59,030 nt of DNA from contig JAEUPF010000100.1 in assembly GCA_016790425.1 (NCBI GenBank), positions 1 through 59,030 on the forward strand, read 5' to 3'. Origin of the DNA: Rubrivivax sp. Its GTDB lineage: Bacteria; Pseudomonadota; Gammaproteobacteria; Burkholderiales; Burkholderiaceae_C. Positions within the stretch are counted from its first letter, which is position 1. Each line of letters begins with the position of its first letter. Made by a program: the position numbers and the translations under genes. Shown here piece after piece: positions 52,243 through 59,030 of the stretch. The notes under the pieces are model-generated. The model saw only the letters and a list, made by a program, of their open reading frames with translations, was not told where the DNA came from and made no database searches.

Positions 52243-53304
52243 TTGATCCGCCCTCCCGGCCCGGCCCTGGTGATGGGCGCCGGCGCCATCGGTTGCTGGG
52301 TCGGCGGCCGGCTGCAGGCGGCCGGCGCCGAAGTGCACTTCGTCGGCCGCCCGGCGGTGCTGGAAGAGCTGCGCGTGTTGGGCCTGACGCTCACCGACCT
52401 CGACGGCCGCCGCACACACCTGGCACCGGCCGAGCTTCGCCTGCACGCCGAGGTGCCCGATGCGCCGCGCGCCGCGGCCAGCGACGGCGGCAGTGGCAAC
52501 GTCCCCGGCGTCGCCGGCGTCGCCCCGGCGCTGGTGCTGCTGTGCGTGAAGTCCGGCTCCACCGCCGAGGCTGCGGCGCTGCTGGCGCTGCATCTGCCGC
52601 CCGGCACGCCGGTGCTCTCGCTGCAGAACGGGGTCGCCAACCCGGCCGTCGCGGCGGCGGCGGCGCCGGGGCTGGCCGTCATCGCCGGCATGGTCGGCTT
52701 CAACGTCGTGCGCGCATCGCCGGGGCACTGGCACCGCGGCACCTGGGGCGAACTGGCCGCGCAGGCGCACCCGGCGCTGCAGGCGTGGCTGCCGACGTTC
52801 GCCGCCGCCGGGATGCCGCTGGCGCTGCACGCCGACATGAAACCGGTGCAGTGGGGCAAGCTGCTGCTGAACCTGAACAATCCGGTCAACGCGCTGTCGG
52901 GCCTGCCGCTGAAGCGCCAGTTGCTCGACCGCGACCTGCGCGTCGTGATGGCCGCCCTCATCGGCGAGGCGCTTGCGGCGCTGAAGGCGCATGGCATCGA
53001 GCCGGCGCAGCTCGCCACCCTTCCGCCGCGCTGGATGCCGTTCGGCCTGCGCCTGCCGACGTGGCTGTTCAAGCTCGCCGCGCGCACCAGCCTGCGCATC
53101 GACGATGCGGCCCGCACCAGCATGGCCGACGACGTGGCGCGCGGCCGCGCCACCGAGATCGACGCGCTGTGCGGCGAAGTGGTGCGGCTGGCGCGCAGTG
53201 CCGGGCAACGGGCGCGCTGCAACGAGTGGATGCAGGAGCGCCTCAGCCGCCCCGACCCGGGGCGCATGACAGGGCGCGAGATGCGCGCTGCGCTCGGCCT
53301 GTAG
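52243..53304 (+). CDS. panE: 2-dehydropantoate 2-reductase-like protein (PanE family)
   Basis: The 353-residue protein has the Rossmann motif VMGAGAIGCWVGGRL near residue 10, LLCVKSGSTAEA, LSLQNGVANP, and MKPVQWGKLLLNLNNPVNAL with the catalytic lysine and asparagine, then the ApbA C-terminal domain. Its pattern fits NADPH-dependent reduction of ketopantoate in pantothenate synthesis, though paralogues with other 2-keto acid substrates are common. A TTG start at 52243 is used because it places about eight residues before the beta-strand; GTG at 52270 or ATG at 52273 would cut into it. Confidence 0.85.
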   Translation: MIRPPGPALVMGAGAIGCWVGGRLQAAGAEVHFVGRPAVLEELRVLGLTLTDLDGRRTHLAPAELRLHAEVPDAPRAAASDGGSGNVPGVAGVAPALVLLCVKSGSTAEAAALLALHLPPGTPVLSLQNGVANPAVAAAAAPGLAVIAGMVGFNVVRASPGHWHRGTWGELAAQAHPALQAWLPTFAAAGMPLALHADMKPVQWGKLLLNLNNPVNALSGLPLKRQLLDRDLRVVMAALIGEALAALKAHGIEPAQLATLPPRWMPFGLRLPTWLFKLAARTSLRIDDAARTSMADDVARGRATEIDALCGEVVRLARSAGQRARCNEWMQERLSRPDPGRMTGREMRAALGL

Positions 53305-53347
53305 GCGCTCGCCGGGGCGGCCGGCGCCGCCCACCCGAGGCCGGCGC

Positions 53348-53364
53348 GGCACCGCCGCGGTGCC
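53348..53364. terminator. Hairpin between convergent genes
   Basis: A perfect 7-bp inverted repeat (GGCACCG, loop CCG, CGGTGCC) lies at the end of the nitroreductase gene and 44 bases after the panE-like gene. The two genes converge here, so the hairpin may end both transcripts. There is no T tract, so Rho-independent action is doubtful. Confidence 0.35.
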
Positions 53365-53949
53365 TCAGGACCACTCCGACACCACCTGCTCGACGCCGGC
53401 CTTGGCGCGCCCGGCCGAGGGGGGCTGCGCCGGCGTGCCGAGCGAGATCCAGCCGACCAGCGTCTGCCCGGCATCGCAGAACGCCGCCTGGATCGCCGGC
53501 TGCCGAGCCTTGTTGCCCGAGAGCATCTTGCCGGCGAAGCCGAGCGCGTGCGCGGCGTTGAGGAAGTTCGTGATGGCGCCGCCGACCGCGGCCCACTGCT
53601 CGTGCGCGGGCACGACGGGATGGCCGGCGTCGATGCGCGCCAGCACCGCCACCGTCACCGGTGGGCGCAGCGCGCGCCCGGCATCGATGCGCGCTTCGCC
53701 GGCGTCCTTGCCTGCCGCAAGCGCAGCGCGCTCGAAGAGACCGGCCATGCGCTCGCGCGCGGCGCCGCGCACGACCTTGAAGCGGAACGGCACGAGCCCG
53801 GCGTGGTCCGGCGCATGCAGCGCAGCCTCGGCCATCAGGCGCAGCGCGGCGTCATCGGGGCCCGGCTCGACGAGGTGCTTGCCGCCGAGCGAGTGGCGCG
53901 ACAGCAGCGAGCGCAGCGCCAAGGGGACGCCGGGCGCGGGGTCGGTCAT
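53365..53949 (-). CDS. Nitroreductase-family protein (YdjA type)
   Basis: The 194-residue FMN-binding nitroreductase is of the short YdjA kind: LRSLLSRHSLGGKHLVEPGP (phosphate contacts), EAALHAPDHAGLVPFRFKVV, EQWAAVGGAITNFLNAAHALGFAGKML and VGWISLGTP. The substrate is unknown; family members reduce nitro groups, quinones or enones with NAD(P)H. The ATG at 53949 is used, a TTG five codons earlier being the alternative. It lies downstream of tRNA-Sec on the same strand, with a 111-base gap. Confidence 0.87.
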   Translation of the reverse strand: MTDPAPGVPLALRSLLSRHSLGGKHLVEPGPDDAALRLMAEAALHAPDHAGLVPFRFKVVRGAARERMAGLFERAALAAGKDAGEARIDAGRALRPPVTVAVLARIDAGHPVVPAHEQWAAVGGAITNFLNAAHALGFAGKMLSGNKARQPAIQAAFCDAGQTLVGWISLGTPAQPPSAGRAKAGVEQVVSEWS

Positions 53950-54060
53950 CGTCGTCTCGGTCAACTGCCATGCGCGAGGCGGCGATCAGCCGCCACATCG
54001 CGCGCCCACGCCAGCCGCCCCGTTCCTTCGGCTCGGGCACGGCCAAGCCGATTCCCGCGG

Positions 54061-54153
54061 CGGAGAGGAGAGGGAGTCGAACCCTCCCGGCAACGCATGG
54101 CGCCGCCCACCGGGTTTGAAGCCCGGCCGACCCACCAGGATCGTTTCCTCTCC
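54061..54153 (-). tRNA. selC: Selenocysteine tRNA (anticodon UCA)
   Basis: The 93-base molecule has an 8-bp acceptor stem (GGAGAGGA pairing with TCCTCTCC, 54062-54069 and 54146-54153) and a 5-bp anticodon stem CCGGG/CCCGG around the loop CTTCAAA. The anticodon is UCA, complementary to bases 54117-54119. A long variable arm and a T-arm with GGTTCGACT are present. The 8-bp acceptor stem, long extra arm and UCA anticodon identify tRNA-Sec. The 3' CCA is not encoded. The gene sits 17 bases after selB, so it is likely processed from the selAB transcript or read from its own promoter. Confidence 0.97.
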
Positions 54154-54170
54154 ATTGTTCCCTTCGTGTC

Positions 54171-56177
54171 TCATGCCGCCCGCAATCGCGCGGCCGCCGA
54201 CGCCGCTGCCGGCCCGGACCCACCCTCGGGCGCCGCGGACAGCGCCGCCGAATCGGCGCGCAACCGGTGCGCATCGCCCAAGCGCCGTGTCAGCCCGATG
54301 CGGTCGAAGTGCTCCAGCAGCTGGATCGCCCGCTTGCGCCCGAGCAGCGTCGCGTCGCGGAACGCCGCGGCGGTCACCGCCCCCGCGTTCGCCGTTGCCA
54401 CCTGCCGCGCGAGCGCCGCGAGTGTGGCCATCGTGGCGAGCGGGTAGTACAGGTCTTTCACCACTTGATGAAACTCGCCGCGCCGCGCCAGGCGTGCCAG
54501 CGTCGTGCGCATCAGCGCTTCACTCTCGCCGCCGGCGCGCGCCAGGTCGCGCACCCAGGCGCCTTCGAAGCCGGCTTGCACGAGGCGCGGCGCCACCTTC
54601 TGCGCGATGCGCTCCTCGCTCGCCGACAAGCGCACGCCGTGTTCGGGCAGGTGGACGAACGGACCGCGCAGCACCACGCGCTTGTCGGCTTGCAGCGCCG
54701 CCAGCAAGGCGCGGAAGAGCGCTTGAGGCAAGCGCGGCACTGCCAGCCGGCGCAGGCGGTCGGCCTCGGGGCCGGGCTCGTCGGGCTGGTGCGCGTGGAA
54801 TGCCGCGAGCGCGGCGCGCAGCGCTTCTCGCGCCGCCGCGGCGTGCCCGGCAGCGAGGGCCCAGCCGCCGGCACGCAGCGGCGCCTGCCCTTCGCTGGCG
54901 GGCAGCGGCAGCGAAGCGCGGCCCTGCGCGGCGGCCAGGCGCTGCCAGTCCAGTCCGAGCGGCGCTGCGGCCAGCACCCTGGCGCAGCGGTCCTCGAGGT
55001 GCGGCGTCTCGAGCGCAGCCAGCTCGGCCAGCCGGCCGGGCGTGCGCCGATAGCGCACCGGCGCGAACGGGTCGAGCACCGTGCCGCCGGCGATCGTTCG
55101 CGTGGCCGAGGCGTCGCGCAGCACGACGCGGTCGCCGTGCCAGGCCCCCAGGGGCCGCTGCAGCACGAGCTGCACATGCGCGCTGGCGCCCGGCGCCACG
55201 GTCTGGGCGTCGAGCACCACCACGCTGCCGGGCACCCCCGCGGCGCCCACGTGCACCTGCACCGGCGTGCCGCTGCGCAGGGCGCGGGCCTCCTCGCGCC
55301 ACAGCGTCAGGCGGGCATCGAAGCGGCTCGTGGCCGCGGCAGCCAAAGGCGGCGCCACCAGCCACTGGCCACGCTCGATCTCGTCGCGCGCCACGCCGGC
55401 CAGTGCCAGCGCGCAGCGTTCGCCGGCCAGGGCTGCGGCCGCCGGCCGGTTCTGCGCATGCACGGTGCGAACGCGCATGCTGCGCCCGCCGCCCGCCCCG
55501 CTCGGCACGAGCCGCAACTCGTCACCGGCCGCCACCCGCCCGGCATGCACGGTGCCGGTGACGACGGTACCGGTGCCGGCGAGCGTGAAGACGCGGTCGA
55601 CGGCGAGCCGGAAGCCCGCTTGGGCGTCGCGCGTGCGCGGCTGCGCCAGCGCCGCGGCGACGAGCCGCGCCTTCAGCGCGGCGATGCCTTGCCCGCTCGT
55701 CGCCGACACCGCGAGCACCGGGCTCGCCGCCAGCGGCGTGCCTTGCACGAGGGCCGCCGCCTCGGCCTGCACCGCGGCCCGGCGCGCCGCGTCGACGCGG
55801 TCGGCTTTCGTCACCACCACCGTGCCCTGCGACAGGCCCAGCAGGGACAGCACCGCCAGGTGCTCGCGCGTCTGCGGCATCACCCCGTCGTCGGCGGCCA
55901 CCAGCAGCAGCGCGTGGTCGATGCCGGTGGCGCCGGCAACCATCGTGTGCACCAGCCGCTCGTGGCCCGGCACGTCGATGAAGCCGATGCGCCGGCCCGC
56001 ACCCTCGCCGGCCTGCGTGCCCGAGCCTTGCCCGCCTGCATGGATGAACGCGTAGCCCAGCTCGATGCTGATGCCGCGGCTCTTCTCCTCGGGCAGGCGG
56101 TCGGTGTCGACGCCGGTGAGCGCGCGCACGAGTGTCGTCTTGCCGTGATCGACATGGCCGGCGGTGCCGAAGATCAT
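54171..56177 (-). CDS. selB: Selenocysteine-specific elongation factor SelB
   Basis: The 668-residue translational GTPase delivers Sec-tRNA to UGA codons marked by a SECIS hairpin. G1 is FGTAGHVDHGKTT at residues 3-15; G3 is IDVPGHERLVHTMVAGA; G4 is VVTKADRVD. EF-Tu-like domains 2 and 3 follow, and the C-terminal four winged-helix domains (about 390-668) bind the mRNA hairpin. The ATG at 56177 fits the universal N-terminus MIFGTAGHVDHGK; an earlier TTG overlaps the selA stop. AGGAGG lies 12 bases upstream. It is 23 bases after selA. Confidence 0.95.
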   Translation of the reverse strand: MIFGTAGHVDHGKTTLVRALTGVDTDRLPEEKSRGISIELGYAFIHAGGQGSGTQAGEGAGRRIGFIDVPGHERLVHTMVAGATGIDHALLLVAADDGVMPQTREHLAVLSLLGLSQGTVVVTKADRVDAARRAAVQAEAAALVQGTPLAASPVLAVSATSGQGIAALKARLVAAALAQPRTRDAQAGFRLAVDRVFTLAGTGTVVTGTVHAGRVAAGDELRLVPSGAGGGRSMRVRTVHAQNRPAAAALAGERCALALAGVARDEIERGQWLVAPPLAAAATSRFDARLTLWREEARALRSGTPVQVHVGAAGVPGSVVVLDAQTVAPGASAHVQLVLQRPLGAWHGDRVVLRDASATRTIAGGTVLDPFAPVRYRRTPGRLAELAALETPHLEDRCARVLAAAPLGLDWQRLAAAQGRASLPLPASEGQAPLRAGGWALAAGHAAAAREALRAALAAFHAHQPDEPGPEADRLRRLAVPRLPQALFRALLAALQADKRVVLRGPFVHLPEHGVRLSASEERIAQKVAPRLVQAGFEGAWVRDLARAGGESEALMRTTLARLARRGEFHQVVKDLYYPLATMATLAALARQVATANAGAVTAAAFRDATLLGRKRAIQLLEHFDRIGLTRRLGDAHRLRADSAALSAAPEGGSGPAAASAAARLRAA

Positions 56178-56200
56178 GGTGGTCGCAGTCCTCCTGCGGC

Positions 56201-57751
56201 TCAACGCGCAGCGCCGCCCACCTCCGTGTCGGCGCCTGCGGCGGGGTGGCCGAGCGAGCGCGCCAGCGCCGGCAACTGAGCGACGAACGGGGCCGCGTCA
56301 TCCAGGCAGCGCAGGTCCAGGAGCAGCCGGTCCTGTGCGATGCGGCCGATCACCGGCAGCGGCAGCGCGCGCAGCGCCGCGGCCAGTTCGTCCAGCGCAC
56401 GGCCGGCGCCGCGCTTGCCCTGTTGCGCCGGCGCGATCGCCAGCCCGGCCGAAGGCAGCCGCTCCACCGGCAGCGATCCCGAGCCGATCTGCCCCGAAAG
56501 CGCCGCCACCTCGACCGCGAAGCGCGGCGCCAGCGCCGCGGCGACGGGCCCGCGCAACGCTTCGGCCAGAGCGCGGATCTGCGCCTGCGGGCGCAGCAGC
56601 AGGCGCAGCGTCGGCAGGTCCTCGGCCAGCCGCTCGGGACGGAGGTACAGCCGCAGCGTCGCTTCCAGCGCCGCCAGCGGCAGCTTGCTGATGCGCAGCG
56701 CGCGCTTGAGAGGGAAGCGGCGGATGCGCCCGATGGCCTCGTGGCTGCCGACGATGAGCCCGGCCTGCGGGCCACCGAGCAGCTTGTCGCCGCTGAAGGT
56801 GACAACGTCGCAGCCTGCGGCGATCTTCTCGCGCGGCGTCGGCTCGCGCGGCAGGCCGTAGGCGGCCAGGTCGACCAGCGAGCCGCTGCCCAGGTCCGTG
56901 GCCAGCGGCAGCCCCTTCGCCTGCGCGATGCGCGCCAGCTCGGCCTCGTCGACCGCCGACGTGAAGCCCTGCACCGCGTAGTTGCTGGTGTGCACCTTCA
57001 TCAGCAGCGCGGTGCGCTCGCCGATGGCGCGCTCGTAGTCGTGCGGATGGGTCCGGTTGGTGGTGCCCACCTCCACCAGGCGGGCACCGGCGGCGGCCAT
57101 CACGTCGGGCATGCGGAAGGCGCCGCCGATCTCCACCAGCTCGCCCCGCGAGACGATGACCTCCTTGTCGCGCGCCAGTGCGGCGATCGTCAGCAGCACC
57201 GCGGCGGCGTTGTTGTTGACCACGGTGGCGGCTTCGGCGCCGGTGAGCGTGGTGAGCAGTTCCTCGACGATGGCGTCACGGTCGCCGCGGCCGCCGCTGG
57301 CGAGGTCGTACTCGAGGTTGTTCGGGCCGGCCATCGTGGCGGCCACCTGCGCCAGCGCGGCTGGCGGCAGCGACGCGCGGCCGAGGTTGGTGTGGATCAC
57401 CGTGCCGGTGAGGTTGAGCACGCCGCGCAGCCGCGGCTCCAGGCGCGCGTGCACGGCGGCTTGCACCGCGGCGGCCAACGCCGGCGTCGCCACGGCTTCG
57501 GCAGCGAGCGTGCCGGCGCGGGCCTGTGCACGCCGCGCTTCGAGCAGCGCCCGCGCCTCGGCGGCCACGAGCGTGTGGCCGTGCGTGCGCACGAGCGGTG
57601 CGAGTGCGGCGTCGCGCAGCAGCCGGTCGAGGGCAGGCAGGTCCTTCGGTGCGGCCAGCGGCGCCGCGCGGGTGCCGGCGGCGGCATCGGCGCGCGCCGC
57701 GTCGGCGTCGGCGTCGGTGGGTACAGCGCGCAAGGAAGCACTCGTCGTCAT
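56201..57751 (-). CDS. selA: L-seryl-tRNA(Sec) selenium transferase SelA
   Basis: The 516-residue PLP enzyme converts Ser-tRNA-Sec to Sec-tRNA-Sec using selenophosphate. Features are LNLTGTVIHTNLGRA, AGPNNLEYDLASGGRGDRD, AATVVNNNAAAVLL, the PLP lysine in TFSGDKLLGGPQAG and a C-terminal IGRIAQDRLLLDLRCLDD. It is longer than the usual 460 residues because of an Ala/Asp-rich start of about 35 residues. It is the first gene of the selA-selB-selC unit. No selD is in the window. Confidence 0.95.
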   Translation of the reverse strand: MTTSASLRAVPTDADADAARADAAAGTRAAPLAAPKDLPALDRLLRDAALAPLVRTHGHTLVAAEARALLEARRAQARAGTLAAEAVATPALAAAVQAAVHARLEPRLRGVLNLTGTVIHTNLGRASLPPAALAQVAATMAGPNNLEYDLASGGRGDRDAIVEELLTTLTGAEAATVVNNNAAAVLLTIAALARDKEVIVSRGELVEIGGAFRMPDVMAAAGARLVEVGTTNRTHPHDYERAIGERTALLMKVHTSNYAVQGFTSAVDEAELARIAQAKGLPLATDLGSGSLVDLAAYGLPREPTPREKIAAGCDVVTFSGDKLLGGPQAGLIVGSHEAIGRIRRFPLKRALRISKLPLAALEATLRLYLRPERLAEDLPTLRLLLRPQAQIRALAEALRGPVAAALAPRFAVEVAALSGQIGSGSLPVERLPSAGLAIAPAQQGKRGAGRALDELAAALRALPLPVIGRIAQDRLLLDLRCLDDAAPFVAQLPALARSLGHPAAGADTEVGGAAR

Positions 57752-57905
57752 CGCGGGGGCCTCGGGCTCACGCGCGACTGTAGACGTTGGCGTGCCCTGG
57801 GCTCAGGTGTGCCTTCGACGCAGGCGCGCCGGCGGGCCCGGCACCGTCGCCGGCGGCGCGCTGGTGCGGGCGCCAGACGGTGCGGGGGCGCGCGGCGCAA
57901 CGCCC

Positions 57906-57980
57906 CACGACCGCGCCACGCCATTTCACGACCACGCCACCCCATGTCACGACCACACCGCGACCACACCGCGACCACGG
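57906..57980. repeat. 21-bp and 11-bp direct repeats before the DUF3305 gene
   Basis: Two copies of a 21-base unit starting CACGACC (57906-57926, 57927-57947) are followed by about three 11-base copies of CGACCACACCG. They fill much of the 262-base divergent gap between selA and the DUF3305 gene, where promoters for both directions should lie. No gene was seen in the gap. Confidence 0.8.
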
Positions 57981-58013
57981 GCGCCACCGGCAAGGGGTAG
58001 ACTGATCCGGCCG

Positions 58014-58496
58014 ATGGAAACGCACACCCGCCTGCCGGTCGCCGTGCTGATCGAAGAGCAGCGCCAGCCCAACCCCTGGGAGGCGTGGCGGTTTCGTGTC
58101 AAGGAGGTCATTCCCGACGAAGGCGGGTTCGGTTCCGCGCCGCGCCTGCTTCGCGACGACGGCCGCAACCTGCTGCGCCTGCACCCCGGGTTGGAGGTGA
58201 CGCTGCATCGCGACGAGGCCGAGGGTTATCACCTGAACCTCAGCTCGGGCGCGCCGGTGTGGTTCGTGATGTGGCGCGCCGACGATGCCGATCCTTCGCG
58301 CGCCTGGCCGGTGATCGTCACGCTGTCGTACAACGAGGCCGGCCGGCTGCTCGATGCGCAGGAACGCGTCGACAACACGCCACTGCAGGGTGAGGCCCTG
58401 GCGTGGTTGCAGGCCTTCACCGACGAACACTATCGTCCCGAGCCCAAGCAACGCCGGCGGCCGCCGTCGTTCCAGGCCCCGGGAGAGCGCCGGTGA
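58014..58496 (+). CDS. DUF3305 domain protein
   Basis: The 160-residue cytosolic protein matches DUF3305: METHTRLPVAVLIEEQRQPNPWEAWRF in the start, GRNLLRLHPGLEVTLHRDEAEGYHLNL, PVWFVMWRADD and LSYNEAGRLLDAQERVDNTPL. The biochemical role is unknown. DUF3305 and DUF3306 genes are known mostly from operons of molybdenum or tungsten formate dehydrogenases. The ATG at 58014 is chosen because upstream in-frame sequence is the repeat region. Its stop overlaps the start of the next gene (GTGA). Confidence 0.88.
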   Translation: METHTRLPVAVLIEEQRQPNPWEAWRFRVKEVIPDEGGFGSAPRLLRDDGRNLLRLHPGLEVTLHRDEAEGYHLNLSSGAPVWFVMWRADDADPSRAWPVIVTLSYNEAGRLLDAQERVDNTPLQGEALAWLQAFTDEHYRPEPKQRRRPPSFQAPGERR

Positions 58497-59030
58497 GCGA
58501 GGGCGGCAGCGGCTTCCTGGCGCGCTGGTCGCACCGCAAGGCGCAGGCGCGGCAGCAGCAGGGCGAGGCGCCGCAGGATCTTGCCCCGCAAGCGGCGACC
58601 GCCGCTGCATCGCCCGCTGCATCGCCCGCGCTATCGCCCGCGCTAACGCCCACGTTACCGTCCACGCTATCGCCCACGTCATCGCCCGCGATGACCGCTG
58701 CCGCGGCGGCCGCGCCGGCCGAACTCGCCGCGGCGCCCGCGCCGTGCGCGGATCCGTCGCCCGCGTTGCAGCCGCCCGGCTCTGCGGCGCGGGCGCTGCC
58801 GGGGCCGGCCTGGGCGGGCGCGTGCCTCTCGCCAACGCCTCGCGCCGGGCAGGCTGACAGCGTGGCGGCACCGGCCGCAGCGCAGCCCGCCCCGTTGCCC
58901 ACGCTGGCCGACGTGGCCGCGCTGACACGCCAGTCCGACTTCAGCCGCTTCGTGGCCCCGGGCGTGGACGGCGTGGTGAAGAACGCGGCGCTGAGAAAGC
59001 TGTTCGGCGATCCGCGCTTCAATGTGATGG
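58493..59030 (+). CDS. DUF3306 domain protein (cut by the right edge)
   Basis: The frame starts with GTG overlapping the previous stop codon and runs off the window. The first residues, GGSGFLARWSHRKAQARQQQ, and the later TLADVAALTRQSDFSRFVAPG and VVKNAALRKLFGDPRFNV are typical of DUF3306. The linker between (about residues 35-135) is an Ala/Pro/Ser/Thr-rich low-complexity segment partly coded by a repeat. Its role is unknown; the family accompanies formate dehydrogenase genes, which are expected further right. Confidence 0.87.
   Translation, partial: MSEGGSGFLARWSHRKAQARQQQGEAPQDLAPQAATAAASPAASPALSPALTPTLPSTLSPTSSPAMTAAAAAAPAELAAAPAPCADPSPALQPPGSAARALPGPAWAGACLSPTPRAGQADSVAAPAAAQPAPLPTLADVAALTRQSDFSRFVAPGVDGVVKNAALRKLFGDPRFNVM
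58607..58691 (+). repeat. 12-bp degenerate repeat coding a Ser/Pro/Thr linker in the DUF3306 gene
   Basis: About seven 12-base copies of the pattern GCATCGCCCGCT or GCTATCGCCCGC encode the Ala-Leu/Ser-Ser-Pro type repeats of the linker. The unit is a multiple of three, so length variation keeps the frame. Confidence 0.75.

Noticed and set aside
54171-57751. Transposon or phage origin of the selenocysteine genes
   Set aside because: No integrase, insertion sequence, or flanking direct repeats were seen, and base composition matches the neighbours.

Overview
The window is GC-rich chromosomal DNA with long gapless coding. The gene set points to a betaproteobacterium of the order Burkholderiales, perhaps of the Rubrivivax/Leptothrix/Methylibium type. 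Indicators are an ArgA with fused kinase-like and GNAT domains, a Bug (tripartite tricarboxylate) binding protein, several TRAP transporters, the DUF3305/DUF3306 pair and frequent GTG/TTG starts. Species cannot be fixed from the sequence alone.

Left part (1-13.9 kb): mostly housekeeping genes. They are the 3' end of mfd, serB, a TonB-C-domain protein, a ferric-iron binding protein behind a Fur-box-like palindrome, hrpA (with no ordinary start codon in frame), a VOC-fold protein, argA, a YggX-type protein and a large membrane GGDEF/EAL protein.

Centre (14-42.7 kb): a large sugar-acid and hydroxy-acid catabolic island. A Bug-type binding protein and an amidohydrolase sit at its left edge. Two long gene runs then diverge from a 114-bp gap (27333-27446) that carries the only AT-rich palindrome seen there. 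The minus-strand run has 12 genes over about 10.7 kb, several with ATGA overlaps: 2-hydroxyacid dehydrogenase, Ldh-family dehydrogenase, gluconokinase, SDR, cupin, FadR-type regulator, TRAP DctP/Q/M, SDR, and E1 alpha and beta of a thiamine-diphosphate dehydrogenase. The plus-strand run has 13 genes over about 15.3 kb: IlvD/Edd dehydratase, SDR, HIBADH-family dehydrogenase, ManD-type mannonate dehydratase, fructuronate/mannitol reductase, two tandem DctP proteins, DctQ, DctM, a second enolase-superfamily enzyme, SDR, FAH-family hydrolase and UxaA. The set fits uptake of uronates and aldonates, dehydration to 2-keto-3-deoxy acids and, by inference, oxidation and hydrolytic cleavage instead of phosphorylation and aldol cleavage, because no KDG kinase or KDPG aldolase is present.

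Right part (42.8-59 kb): an orphan ParA ATPase beside an iteron-like repeat, a TPR protein divergent from an exported HAF-repeat protein, a CoxG-like protein, an AstE/aspartoacylase-like enzyme with a neutral zinc metallopeptidase, pcm, dcd, a DUF962/Mpo1-like membrane protein, a ketopantoate-reductase-like gene and a nitroreductase. The complete selenocysteine machinery follows (selA, selB, tRNA-Sec on the minus strand). The window ends in DUF3305 and DUF3306 genes, which usually accompany formate dehydrogenase; a selenocysteine-containing formate dehydrogenase is therefore expected just beyond the right edge.

A recurring oddity is short GC-rich tandem repeats (10-21 bp units) in intergenic gaps and in low-complexity protein segments, at no fewer than eight places.
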